Assembly (NCBI GenBank): GCA_905215055.1
Contig: CAJMOH010000032.1
Span: 1-34,238, forward strand
From: an uncultured bacterium
GTDB lineage: Bacteria > Bacillota > Clostridia > Oscillospirales > Acutalibacteraceae
Direction of reading: 5' to 3'
DNA length: 34,238 nucleotides
In this document: piece by piece, positions 16,942 to 23,910 of the stretch
Layout: each line of letters starts with the position of its first letter
Numbering within the stretch: position 1 is the first letter of the stretch
Made by a program: the position numbers and the translations under genes
Notes under the pieces: generated by a model
The model's input: the letters and a program-made list of their open reading frames with translations, nothing else
Told to the model about the DNA's origin: nothing
Database searches by the model: none

Positions 16942-17021
16942 CACCGCCGCCAAGCCAGAGAAGGGCTTTTCCCTTGTCTGCCCGCGCTGGCAGCTTTATT
17001 AAGTTATTATACCACACCTGC
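16942..17021 (-). repeat. 80-bp tandem repeat, PBP-proximal copy, with extended -10 element
   Basis: An 80-bp sequence identical to 17046-17125 except for two adjacent bases. On the minus strand it contains TGGTATAAT (17006-17014), an extended -10 consensus pointing to the PBP gene. It also has short stems such as AAGGG/CCCTT. No credible protein is encoded. Confidence 0.85.
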
Positions 17022-17045
17022 GGTGGGCATGTCGCGCAGGCGGCT

Positions 17046-17125
17046 CACCGCCGCCAAGCCAGAGAAGGGCTTTTCCCTTGTCTGCCCGCGCTGGCAGCTT
17101 TGCTAAGTTATTATACCACACCTGC
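17046..17125 (-). repeat. 80-bp tandem repeat, distal copy, with extended -10 element
   Basis: The second copy, offset by 104 bp from the first. It carries the same TGGTATAAT element at 17110-17118 on the minus strand. Duplication has created two equivalent candidate start points for transcription of the PBP unit, both upstream of the attenuator-like hairpin. The remainder of this 566-bp gap (16750-17315) holds the terminators at 17136-17168 and 17274-17301. Confidence 0.85.
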
Positions 17126-17135
17126 TCCGCCCGCG

Positions 17136-17168
17136 CAAACAAACGCGGCCCGCGCTGCCGTGGGCCGC
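17136..17168 (-). terminator. Second terminator after ftsL
   Basis: GCGGCCC (17145-17151) pairs with GGGCCGC (17162-17168). On the minus strand the stem is followed by GTTTGTTTG. It lies immediately before the distal 80-bp repeat, separating it from the mraZ-rsmH-ftsL transcript. Confidence 0.6.
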
Positions 17169-17273
17169 ATCCCTTCGCGTTCCGGGGGTCCTGACCCCCG
17201 CGGGGATAAGCGCCCTCTGTTCAAATCAAAAAGGAGAAACGCGCCCATCCAAAAAGCTGTATATAAACCCCAT

Positions 17274-17301
17274 AAAACGCTGTGAACCCAAATGTTCACA
17301 G
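17274..17301 (-). terminator. First terminator after ftsL
   Basis: On the minus strand CTGTGAAC and GTTCACAG form an 8-bp stem with a 6-nt loop, then CGTTTT. The T-run is short. It begins 14 nt after the ftsL stop. Confidence 0.6.
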
Positions 17302-17315
17302 GTGTTTGACAAAAA

Positions 17316-17861
17316 TCAATGGAACCAGGACTGGATTGCCGACCAGATTCTCTCCCACAGAGAGCCGCCGGTGGCCTCTCGCACCACTGTGCCGCTGTCC
17401 TCTCCGGCCGCGTCCACATAGGTGATCTGGCTGTTGGAAACCTTGCTCATGCCCAGCTCGTTCTGGGCGTATTCCTCCACCGCGGCGCCGTCCATTTCCT
17501 GAGACGCCTCCATGTTCAGCTGGATTTCCACGCTTTCCGCCTCTGCCAGCTGCTTGGTGGCGGTGTTGATCTGCTCGGTAAGCTCTGTCAGCTGTACCTG
17601 GTTGTAGACAACCAGCGTCACCGTGGAGAAAACCACGCCAAAGCACAGCACCGCGGCCAGCCGCCGCAGCGGGTGACGCTTGGGCCGGGCGTTCCGTTTC
17701 AGCTCTCGCTCCGGCAGCTCCACCACGTTTTCCCGAGGATGCTCCGGCCGCTCCTCCCGGCGCTCCGGGACAGCGTTGTCCCAGCGGGCCGCAGGCTCCT
17801 CTGGGGCGCGATGCTCCTCAAACAAGGACAAATCGTATGCTTCTGAAGAATATCTTGCCAT
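17316..17861 (-). CDS. ftsL: FtsL/DivIC-family cell division protein
   Basis: A 181-residue bitopic protein. A charged cytoplasmic region (about 1-66) leads to one transmembrane segment (LAAVLCFGVVFSTVTLVVY, about 68-86), then an extracellular heptad-rich coiled coil (about 88-125) and a motif with NELGM, as in FtsL/DivIC (EEYAQNELGMSK). This is the expected topology of FtsL, which forms a complex with FtsQ/DivIB and DivIC and helps activate FtsW and its PBP. Sequence conservation in the family is low; the gene's place between rsmH and the PBP is the best support. AAAGGAAAGGAA precedes ATG 17861. The cytoplasmic part is longer than in B. subtilis FtsL (117 residues). Confidence 0.85.
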   Translation of the reverse strand: MARYSSEAYDLSLFEEHRAPEEPAARWDNAVPERREERPEHPRENVVELPERELKRNARPKRHPLRRLAAVLCFGVVFSTVTLVVYNQVQLTELTEQINTATKQLAEAESVEIQLNMEASQEMDGAAVEEYAQNELGMSKVSNSQITYVDAAGEDSGTVVREATGGSLWERIWSAIQSWFH

Positions 17862-17893
17862 AGCGTGTTCCTTTCCTTTTGCTGCTTGCGCTT

Positions 17894-18838
17894 TCAGCGC
17901 TCTTGCGTTTTCGGAAGCTTTTCAATCACCCGCAGCCGGGCGCTTCTGGCTCTGGGGTTTTCCGCCACCTCTTTCTCCGAGGGGGCCAGCCCCTTTTTGT
18001 ACACCAGCCTTCCCTGCGGTTTTCTGCCGCAGACGCACACGGGGAAATCCTTGGGGCAGATACACCCCTGGCACCACTGGTTCATCTGCTGCTTTACAAT
18101 TCGATCCTCCAGGGAATGGAAGGTAATCACCGCCAGCCGTCCTCCAGGCCTCAGCAGCCCAAATCCAGCCTCCAGCCCCTCCTGGAGCCGGTCCAGCTCC
18201 CCGTTCACCGCGATTCGCAGAGCCTGGAAGGTTTTCCGGGCGGGATGGCCCTCGGCCCTTCGCACCGCCGCGGGAACAGAGGCCTTCACAATCTCCGCCA
18301 GCTGGGCTGTGGTCTCAATGGGAGCCTGCTCCCGGGCTTTCACAATGCCCTGGGCAATCCGCCGGGCGCTTTTGTCCTCGCCAAAGCGGAAGATCACGTC
18401 CGCCAGCTCCTGCTCGCTGAGCATGTTTACCAGGTCCCTGGCGGAAGGCCCTTCCTGGCTCATCCGCATGTCCAGAGGCGCGTCGTGGTGATAGGAAAAC
18501 CCTCTTTCCGGAGTGTCCAGCTGATAGGAGGACACGCCGATGTCCAAAAGCACGCCGTCCACCTGATCCATCCCCTGAGCTTTGGCAAGCTCACCCATCT
18601 GGGCGAAATTGCCCCGCACCCGAATAGATTGGGGATATGGAGCCAGCCGCTCCCCAGCGGCCTTGATGGCGTCCGGGTCTTGGTCAATGGAGAGAAGCCG
18701 TCCCGTGGTCAGCTGTTTCAAAATCGCCTCGGAGTGACCGCCGCCCCCCATAGTCCCGTCAATATACAATCCCTCCGGCCGAATGGCCAGAGAAGCTATG
18801 GTCTCCTCAAACAATACCGGTTTGTGGTGAAATTCCAT
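17894..18838 (-). CDS. rsmH: 16S rRNA (cytosine1402-N4)-methyltransferase
   Basis: A 314-residue SAM-dependent methyltransferase (MraW) that methylates C1402 in the ribosomal P site. The start MEFHHKPVLFEETI and the SAM-binding motif YIDGTMGGGGHSEAIL (about 25-40) are characteristic. Later conserved segments are GVLLDIGVSSYQLD, RGFSYHHDAPLDMRM and the C-terminal FHSLEDRIVKQ. AGGTGAG lies just upstream of ATG 18838. It lies 15 nt after mraZ and is co-transcribed with it; MraZ is known in other bacteria to control this gene pair. Confidence 0.97.
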   Translation of the reverse strand: MEFHHKPVLFEETIASLAIRPEGLYIDGTMGGGGHSEAILKQLTTGRLLSIDQDPDAIKAAGERLAPYPQSIRVRGNFAQMGELAKAQGMDQVDGVLLDIGVSSYQLDTPERGFSYHHDAPLDMRMSQEGPSARDLVNMLSEQELADVIFRFGEDKSARRIAQGIVKAREQAPIETTAQLAEIVKASVPAAVRRAEGHPARKTFQALRIAVNGELDRLQEGLEAGFGLLRPGGRLAVITFHSLEDRIVKQQMNQWCQGCICPKDFPVCVCGRKPQGRLVYKKGLAPSEKEVAENPRARSARLRVIEKLPKTQER

Positions 18839-18853
18839 TCTCTCACCTGCCCC

Positions 18854-19273
18854 TTAAAAGTCCAGCAGGTTCATGGAGGCCTCAATGGCCTCGTCGGTCT
18901 GGCTCTCGTTGTAGGCATTCCAGCGGGCCGTATCCCAAATCTCCGCCCGCACAGCCGCGCCGATAACGGTGACGTCCTTTTCCAGACCGGCGTGCTCCCG
19001 CAGGTTTTGAGGGATGAGAATACGCCCCTGCTTGTCCGGCTCCACCTCGGCGGCGCCGGAGAAGAAATAGCGCTGAATTCCCTTGCCCTGGGCCAAGGGA
19101 ATGGCGGAAACCTTTTCCACCAGCTTGTCCCACTGGGCTTGAGAGAGCAGGAAAAGACAGCCGTCAAGACCCTTGCACACATAGAACTTGTCGCCCAGGT
19201 CCTCACGGAACTTAGAGGGCACGGTAACCCGGCCCTTTAAATCCATATTATGTTGATACTCACCGGTCAACAT
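18854..19273 (-). CDS. mraZ: Transcriptional regulator MraZ
   Basis: A 139-residue DNA-binding protein with two SpoVT/AbrB-like half-domains. The start MLTGEYQHNMDLKGRVTVP and the paired motif DKQGRILIPQNLRE (about 75-90) are diagnostic. MraZ forms a ring and binds short repeats in front of its own operon. ATG 19273 has GGGAAAGG upstream; the in-frame extension upstream would run through the operator. A well-ordered MraZ box array lies 53 nt upstream, so autoregulation is likely. Confidence 0.97.
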   Translation of the reverse strand: MLTGEYQHNMDLKGRVTVPSKFREDLGDKFYVCKGLDGCLFLLSQAQWDKLVEKVSAIPLAQGKGIQRYFFSGAAEVEPDKQGRILIPQNLREHAGLEKDVTVIGAAVRAEIWDTARWNAYNESQTDEAIEASMNLLDF

Positions 19274-19325
19274 AAGCGCCTTTCCCTTTCCACATACAGG
19301 GAGTGAACCGCATTCAGGGGTTTTT

Positions 19326-19376
19326 GTGGCACTTTCAACCACCTTTCCCCCACATCGTGGAACTTTGCCCCACTTT
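19326..19376 (-). promoter_or_regulatory. MraZ operator (array of ~10-nt boxes)
   Basis: Read on the minus strand, five consecutive units start with AAAGTGGGGC, AAAGTTCCAC, GATGTGGGGG, AAAGGTGGTTG and AAAGTGCCAC, spaced 10-11 nt. AAAGTG(T/G)N3 repeats at about this spacing are the known MraZ target. The array begins about 20 nt after the -10 element, within the leader. Confidence 0.8.
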
Positions 19377-19395
19377 CACCCACCTGATGCCCCTT

Positions 19396-19424
19396 ATTAT
19401 AAAGCATCCCCCCGGCAAAAGCAA
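19396..19424 (-). promoter_or_regulatory. Sigma-A promoter of the mraZ operon
   Basis: On the minus strand TTGCTT (19419-19424), a 17-nt spacer and a perfect TATAAT (19396-19401). The MraZ boxes start directly downstream. Confidence 0.8.
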
Positions 19425-19427
19425 CCC

Positions 19428-19455
19428 GGAAATCCTGGAAAAGCCAGGAATTTCC
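19428..19455. other. Hairpin just upstream of the mraZ promoter
   Basis: GGAAAT-CCTGG pairs with CCAGG-ATTTCC (one bulged base, 5-nt loop). It lies between the terminator of the coiled-coil gene and the mraZ -10 element. It may be a second terminator stem, though its T-content downstream is weak. Confidence 0.4.
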
Positions 19456-19492
19456 TAGGGTCGAAGGTATGTTCTCCCCAAAATAAAAGGGA

Positions 19493-19527
19493 ACAAAAAT
19501 TCCCCTCACTAGATCTAGTGAGGGGAA
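19493..19527 (-). terminator. Terminator after the coiled-coil gene
   Basis: TTCCCCTCACTA (19500-19511) pairs perfectly with TAGTGAGGGGAA (19516-19527) around GATC. On the minus strand a run of five T's follows. It separates the coiled-coil gene from the dcw cluster. Confidence 0.85.
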
Positions 19528-19573
19528 GAAAAACAGTCTATAAAATTTGTAAGGTTTTCACAAATATATTTTC

Positions 19574-20053
19574 TCAGATTTGGGAGTTGCGCTGAGAGGT
19601 CTTGATACTCTGGCGAGTCTTGCGCAGCTCGGCCAGGTTTTCAGAAAGAGACTCGTCGGCGCGGCGCATCAGGTCGTCCACATAGTCGTTGCTGGCCTTT
19701 CGCATTTCCTTAAACTTCTGCTGGGCCTGGGCAATCAGCTCGTTGGCCTTTTGCTGGGCCTGGCGCACCACCTCGTCCTGGCTGACCATGGCCCGGGCCT
19801 TTTCCTCTGCCACCCGGATAATGGTCTCGGCCTCCCGCTGGGCTTCGCTGATAATCTGGGCTCGATCCGCCACAATCGCCTTGGCCTGGCGAACCTCAGA
19901 GGGGATCTCCTCCTTGATCTCGTCCAGGATTTGGCGCACCTCTTCCCCATCCACAAACAGCTTGCCCGCGGAAAGGGGCATTTTCCAGCCCTTGTCCAAG
20001 ACGTCGTACATCTCGTCGATCAGATCCTCAATGGTAGCCTGATTGTTGCTCAT
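19574..20053 (-). CDS. Coiled-coil protein of unknown role (ATP-synthase-subunit-like)
   Basis: A 159-residue, highly charged protein. Residues 1-45 are a globular start (MSNNQATIEDLIDEMYDVLD). A long Ala/Glu/Gln/Arg-rich coiled coil occupies about 46-150, with SEAQREAETIIRVAEEKAR typical. No signal peptide or membrane segment is seen. Proteins with this look are often named after the ATP synthase b or V-ATPase H subunit or DivIVA, but these names reflect only the coiled coil. It sits between coaD and the mraZ operon. Given the neighbours, a DivIVA-like role in division or shape is possible, but this is inference. It ends with its own strong terminator. Confidence 0.75.
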   Translation of the reverse strand: MSNNQATIEDLIDEMYDVLDKGWKMPLSAGKLFVDGEEVRQILDEIKEEIPSEVRQAKAIVADRAQIISEAQREAETIIRVAEEKARAMVSQDEVVRQAQQKANELIAQAQQKFKEMRKASNDYVDDLMRRADESLSENLAELRKTRQSIKTSQRNSQI

Positions 20054-20151
20054 GGTTGAAACCCATTCCTTTCTTCTCTTTCACTTTCCCCAAAAAGGGC
20101 TGTTTCAGCGCGGCTTGCAGACAGCGCCGCAAAACCCGCACCGGTTCTCTG

Positions 20152-20643
20152 TTAAAATTTGCCGCAAAGTCGCTCTTGAATGGTTTGCAGGATGCAGGCA
20201 GGCACAAAGGGCGAGATGTCTCCCCCGAAGCCGGCCACCTGCTTGACCATGCTGGAGCTTAAAAACATGTTCTCCGCGCTGGTGGCCAGGAACATGGTCT
20301 CCAGTTCGGGATTCAGCTTTTTGTTGGTCAGCGCCTGCTGAAACTCGTACTCAAAGTCGGACAAAGCCCGCAGGCCCTTGATGACCACCATGGCTCCCCG
20401 GCGGCGCGCGTAATCGGCCAGAAGGCCCTCCACCCGGTCGATCTCCACGTTTTTCAAGCCCTCCGCGCTGGTGGCCCGCCGGAGCAGGTCCATGCGCTCC
20501 TCCACGGAAAAGCTGGCGTGCTTATCCGGGTTGGTGGGAACTCCCACAATCAGCTTGTCGAAAATCCTGCTGGCCCGCACAATGATGTCCAAATGCCCCA
20601 GGGTGACAGGGTCAAAGCTGCCTGGATAGACGGCAAGTTTCAT
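20152..20643 (-). CDS. coaD: Pantetheine-phosphate adenylyltransferase
   Basis: A 163-residue nucleotidyltransferase of coenzyme A synthesis: 4'-phosphopantetheine + ATP to dephospho-CoA + PPi. The TxGH motif is seen in AVYPGSFDPVTLGHLD (H17 region), and the C-terminal signature in SAENMFLSSSMVKQVAGF. AAGGAGAG lies upstream of ATG 20643. Length matches the family (about 160). It lies 30 nt downstream of rsmD, a linkage common in Firmicutes. Confidence 0.97.
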   Translation of the reverse strand: MKLAVYPGSFDPVTLGHLDIIVRASRIFDKLIVGVPTNPDKHASFSVEERMDLLRRATSAEGLKNVEIDRVEGLLADYARRRGAMVVIKGLRALSDFEYEFQQALTNKKLNPELETMFLATSAENMFLSSSMVKQVAGFGGDISPFVPACILQTIQERLCGKF

Positions 20644-20673
20644 GGCATCTCTCTCCTTTTTAAGCCGGACAGG

Positions 20674-21243
20674 TCATTCCCCCGGCTGGTCTCCAGCTTC
20701 CTCCTCCACCGGCTGGCGGTAGGCGGTAAGCATGATCTTTCCGTACCGGTAGGATTTTTGGCGCAGAAAAGCTCCGGCGCTCTCCGGCGGAATCTGGTCC
20801 TTGGGATGCTCGCAGAGGATCACCCCGCCCGGGTTCATCCGCTGGGCCGTCAGGGGCAGAGCCTGCTCCAGCAGTCCCGTGCGGTAGGGTGGGTCCAAAA
20901 AGGCGATGTCAAACAGCTCCCGGCTGCCCCGCAGGTAGGAGGCGAAATCCAGCTGCACCACCTTGGCCCGGTCCTGAAAACCGGTGGACTCCAGGTTTTT
21001 CTGCACCACCCGGATGGAATCCTTGGAGGAATCCACAAACACGGCGGCCGCCGCTCCCCGGCTGAGGGCCTCCAGGCCAATCTGCCCGGACCCGGCAAAC
21101 AGGTCCAAAAAGCGCCTGCCCTCCAGCTGGAACTGAAGGATGTTGAACAGGGACTCCTTGACCCGGTCGGTGGTGGGGCGTACCTGCTCCCCCTCCAGGG
21201 TGATGAGCTTTTTTCCTCGTTTGGAACCGGTGATAATCCGCAT
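20674..21243 (-). CDS. rsmD: 16S rRNA (guanine966-N2)-methyltransferase
   Basis: A 189-residue SAM-dependent methyltransferase. The N-terminal MRIITGSKRGKKL, the segment RPTTDRVKESLFNIL, the SAM-binding FLDLFAGSGQIGLEALSRGA (about 45-64) and the catalytic DPPY motif (FLDPPYRTG, about 116-124) all match RsmD. The C-terminal 15 residues (EEEAGDQPGE) are a charged tail. It is followed by coaD, as in many Firmicutes. Confidence 0.96.
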   Translation of the reverse strand: MRIITGSKRGKKLITLEGEQVRPTTDRVKESLFNILQFQLEGRRFLDLFAGSGQIGLEALSRGAAAAVFVDSSKDSIRVVQKNLESTGFQDRAKVVQLDFASYLRGSRELFDIAFLDPPYRTGLLEQALPLTAQRMNPGGVILCEHPKDQIPPESAGAFLRQKSYRYGKIMLTAYRQPVEEEAGDQPGE

Positions 21244-21314
21244 GGCATGTCTCCCAGCTTTACAGGGTGTGTATGGTTATATCCGCCTTATTATCCCATT
21301 AAAAGGCCAATCTG

Positions 21315-23231
21315 TCAACTATTTGGCGGAATTTCCCCGGAATTTCCGCCAGTCTCTTCCACTTGGGCGGGCAAATGTTCCTCCCCCTCCGTCTCTGGAT
21401 GGAAATGCTCCCATACCCGTCGGGCGGCGGGCTTGGTCATGCCGGGAGCGCCCTCCAGCTCTGCCAAATCCGCCTCGCTGACAGCTGAAACCGTTTTAAA
21501 GTGCTTCAGCAGCGCCTTGGCCCTGGTTTCCCCAATGCCGGGGATGGAGGTCAGGGTGGAAGAGATGGCGGACTTTTTCCGCTGCTGCCGGTGATAGCCA
21601 ATGGCAAACCGGTGCACCTCGTCCTGGATGGAGGACACCAGTGTGAAGGCCCGCCGGTGGGAGCTGATGGCAATTTCTCCCCCGGTGACGGCAATGGCCC
21701 GGGTCCGGTGCTTGTCGTCCTTCACCATGCCAAACAGCGGCACAGGCAGGCCCAGCTGGTCCAAAATGGGCTGCACCGCCGCCACATGGCCCTTGCCGCC
21801 GTCCAGGAGGATCAGGTCCGGCAGACGGCCAAAGCCCTCCTCCTGGCCCTTTTCCCGGCAGGCGAAGTATTCCTGAAACCGGCGCTGGATCACCTCCCGC
21901 ATGGAGCCGTAGTCGTCCTGACCCTCCACGGTTTTGATCTTGAATTTCCGATAGGCGGACTTCAGAGGCCGGCCGTTTTCAAACACCACCATGCCCGCCA
22001 CATTCTCCCCGCCCGCCAGGTTGGAGATGTCGTAGCTCTCAATATAGGCGGGGGCTTTTTCCAGACCCAGCAGCCGCCGCAGCTCGTCCAGGGCAGAGGC
22101 GTCCCGGCCAGAGCCGCCGGTTTGCCGGGCAATGCTCTCCGCGGCGTTTTTGCGGCACATCTGTACCAGCTGGTACTGGTCCCCCCGCTGGGGAATGAGA
22201 ATTTTCACAGCTTTGCCCCGCTTTTCCGTCAGCCACCGGGCAAGCAGCTCCTCGTCCTCCACCTCTCCGTCCAGGACGACCAAGGGCGGCACCCGGTCCC
22301 GGATGGCGTAATACTGGCGCAAAAATTCCGAGCGGGCCTCGGGGTCCGGCTGGCATCCCTCGGTGAGAAAGCTCTCCCGGTCGGAGAGCTTGTTCCCGGT
22401 AAAGCGGAACACCTCGAAGGCCGTGTGGGTGTCTCCCTGGGCCAAGGCGAACACGTCCTGCTCCTCCACCCGGCTGGCCACCACCTTCTGCCGCGCCCGC
22501 ATCATATTGATGGCGTTAATCCGGTCCCGCAGCCGTGCGGCCAGCTCAAATTCCAGGTTTTCCGCGGCCTGCTCCATCTTTTCCGTCAGGGCCTTCACCG
22601 AGGTGGAGCTGCCTCCCCGGATGAACTCCAGGGCCTCTTGAAACGCCTCGTTGTACTCCGCCTCGCTGACCTTTCCCCGGCAGGGGGCGCAGCACTGCTT
22701 GATGTAGTAGTTCAGGCAGGGGCGTCCCTTGCCAAAGTCCTGGGGGAATTTCCGGCTGCAGTCCGGCAGCTTGAAGATCTTCCGGGCGGAGTCGATGGTC
22801 TGCTTGATGGACCAGGAGCTCATGTAGGGGCCGATGTATTTTGCCCCGTCGTCCTCCACCTTTTTCACCTCGGAGATTCGCGGCCAGGAACCGCCGCTGA
22901 CCCGGATATAGCTGTAACCCTTGTCGTCCTTCAGCAGAATGTTGTACTTGGGCTGGTTCTGCTTAATCAGGCTGCTTTCCAGCACCAGGGCCTCAAACTC
23001 GCTGTCGCAGACAATGTACTCAAACCAGTCCACGTTGGAAACCATCCGGCGCACCTTGTTGTCGTGGTTTTTTTCCGAGCCAAAATATTGGCTGACCCGG
23101 TTTTTCAGGGCCTTGGCCTTGCCGATGTAGATAATTTCCCCGGCCTTGTTGTGCATCAGGTACACCCCCGGGGAGAGGGGCAGCTTCATGGCCTTGCGGC
23201 GAAGCTCTTTTTTCTTTTGCTCTTGCTCCAA
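21315..23231 (-). CDS. uvrC: Excinuclease ABC subunit C
   Basis: A 638-residue nuclease of nucleotide excision repair that makes both incisions in the UvrBC-DNA complex. Domains in order: GIY-YIG nuclease (GVYLMHNKAGEIIYIGKAKA, about 21-42), a Cys-rich stretch (CSRKFPQ, CLNYYIKQCCAPC), the UVR UvrB-binding motif (about 195-230), the RNase H-like nuclease (LILLDGGKGHV) and tandem helix-hairpin-helix (LTSIPGIGETRAKALLKHF). TTG 23231 is preferred: AGGCGGTGA precedes it by 5 nt, and the GTG three codons earlier would overlap that site. The gene is followed by rsmD. Confidence 0.96.
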   Translation of the reverse strand: MEQEQKKKELRRKAMKLPLSPGVYLMHNKAGEIIYIGKAKALKNRVSQYFGSEKNHDNKVRRMVSNVDWFEYIVCDSEFEALVLESSLIKQNQPKYNILLKDDKGYSYIRVSGGSWPRISEVKKVEDDGAKYIGPYMSSWSIKQTIDSARKIFKLPDCSRKFPQDFGKGRPCLNYYIKQCCAPCRGKVSEAEYNEAFQEALEFIRGGSSTSVKALTEKMEQAAENLEFELAARLRDRINAINMMRARQKVVASRVEEQDVFALAQGDTHTAFEVFRFTGNKLSDRESFLTEGCQPDPEARSEFLRQYYAIRDRVPPLVVLDGEVEDEELLARWLTEKRGKAVKILIPQRGDQYQLVQMCRKNAAESIARQTGGSGRDASALDELRRLLGLEKAPAYIESYDISNLAGGENVAGMVVFENGRPLKSAYRKFKIKTVEGQDDYGSMREVIQRRFQEYFACREKGQEEGFGRLPDLILLDGGKGHVAAVQPILDQLGLPVPLFGMVKDDKHRTRAIAVTGGEIAISSHRRAFTLVSSIQDEVHRFAIGYHRQQRKKSAISSTLTSIPGIGETRAKALLKHFKTVSAVSEADLAELEGAPGMTKPAARRVWEHFHPETEGEEHLPAQVEETGGNSGEIPPNS

Positions 23232-23236
23232 GTTTC

Positions 23237-23245
23237 TCACCGCCT
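23237..23245 (-). promoter_or_regulatory. Ribosome binding site deciding a TTG start for uvrC
   Basis: AGGCGGTGA, 5 nt before TTG 23231. It is the same 9-mer that precedes the proposed TTG start of the PBP gene. Confidence 0.55.
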
Positions 23246-23262
23246 GTTGGAAGCCTGTTACG

Positions 23263-23288
23263 AAAAAAGCACCGCTGTTACGCGGTGC
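23263..23288 (-). terminator. Terminator after ptsH
   Basis: GCACCGC (23269-23275) pairs with GCGGTGC (23282-23288). On the minus strand six T's follow. The reverse direction is also T-rich, so it could act on both strands. Confidence 0.85.
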
Positions 23289-23328
23289 CTTTCATTTTTA
23301 TTCATTCTCTTAGGAAAAAACGCGGACC

Positions 23329-23592
23329 TTACTCGGCGAAACCGGAATTGACCAGCTCCACCAGGGCGTCCACAGCCTGCTCCTCATCGGCGCCGTCAGC
23401 AATAATGCGAATGGTAACGCCGCCCACAATGCCCAAGCTCAGCACACCGAGAAGGCTCTTTGCATTGACCCTTCTCTCTTCCTTTTCCACCCAGATGGAG
23501 GACTTAAACTCGTTAGCCTTCTGGATGAAGAAAGTAGCCGGGCGAGCGTGAAGGCCGACCTGATTCTGGACCAAAACTTCTTTAGCACACAT
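23329..23592 (-). CDS. ptsH: Phosphocarrier protein HPr
   Basis: An 87-residue PTS phosphocarrier. His15 (GLHARPAT) accepts phosphate from enzyme I. Ser46 (NAKSLLGVLSL) is the HPr-kinase site used for carbon catabolite control in Firmicutes. The presence of His15 separates it from Crh, which lacks it. AGGAG lies upstream of ATG 23592, with a strong promoter further up. No ptsI follows: the gene is monocistronic between uvrC and trmD, so enzyme I is encoded elsewhere. Confidence 0.96.
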   Translation of the reverse strand: MCAKEVLVQNQVGLHARPATFFIQKANEFKSSIWVEKEERRVNAKSLLGVLSLGIVGGVTIRIIADGADEEQAVDALVELVNSGFAE

Positions 23593-23684
23593 GCAAATTC
23601 ACTCTCCTACTGAATTTATAAAAGGGGTTTCTGCCACCGCAAAAAATAGGTCTAACGGGCGCAAAGTATTTGGGATTTGAATTC

Positions 23685-23712
23685 ATTATAGCATATTTCC
23701 TGCCGCCGTCAA
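23685..23712 (-). promoter_or_regulatory. Sigma-A promoter of ptsH
   Basis: On the minus strand TTGACG (23707-23712), a 16-nt spacer and TATAAT (23685-23690), with TGC just before the -10 (extended -10). It implies a leader of roughly 90 nt. Confidence 0.8.
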
Positions 23713-23844
23713 CATCGATTCCCGAATTTTGGATTCCTGAACAGCCCCAGGCCCTTTTTTTCGCCCCATGTTTGTGCATCTTGTTGGCAATGTGGAAAAC
23801 TTTTTGCCCATTGTGCCGCTGCTTTCCGTGCTTATCCACCACAT
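23686..23844 (-). CDS. Possible 52-codon ORF between trmD and ptsH
   Basis: An open frame beginning MWWISTESSGTMGKK, with GGGGGAGGA at ideal spacing before ATG 23844. It is basic, with no membrane segment or recognised motif. It ends inside the ptsH promoter. The ribosome site is the main support; codon use is not clearly gene-like. The rest of the 318-bp gap (23593-23910) holds the ptsH leader and an AT-rich stretch with no other gene. Confidence 0.25.
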   Translation of the reverse strand: MWWISTESSGTMGKKFSTLPTRCTNMGRKKGPGAVQESKIRESMLTAAGNML

Positions 23845-23910
23845 GCTGTGTATTCCTCCCCCAAGAAAGCATAGGAGGGTTTTCCCCGGGATATGCGCCG
23901 CGGAGAAAAT

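Noticed and set aside
16784..17017. 77-codon minus-strand frame covering the first 80-bp repeat
   Set aside because: It begins inside the repeat without a ribosome site and ends in the attenuator-like hairpin; better read as non-coding leader.
21501..23351. 616-codon plus-strand frame opposite uvrC
   Set aside because: Antisense to a complete UvrC with all domains; no ribosome site or recognisable domain.
23831..23840. TTATCCACC resembling a DnaA box
   Set aside because: A single 8-of-9 match with no cluster of boxes or AT-rich unwinding region nearby; not an origin.
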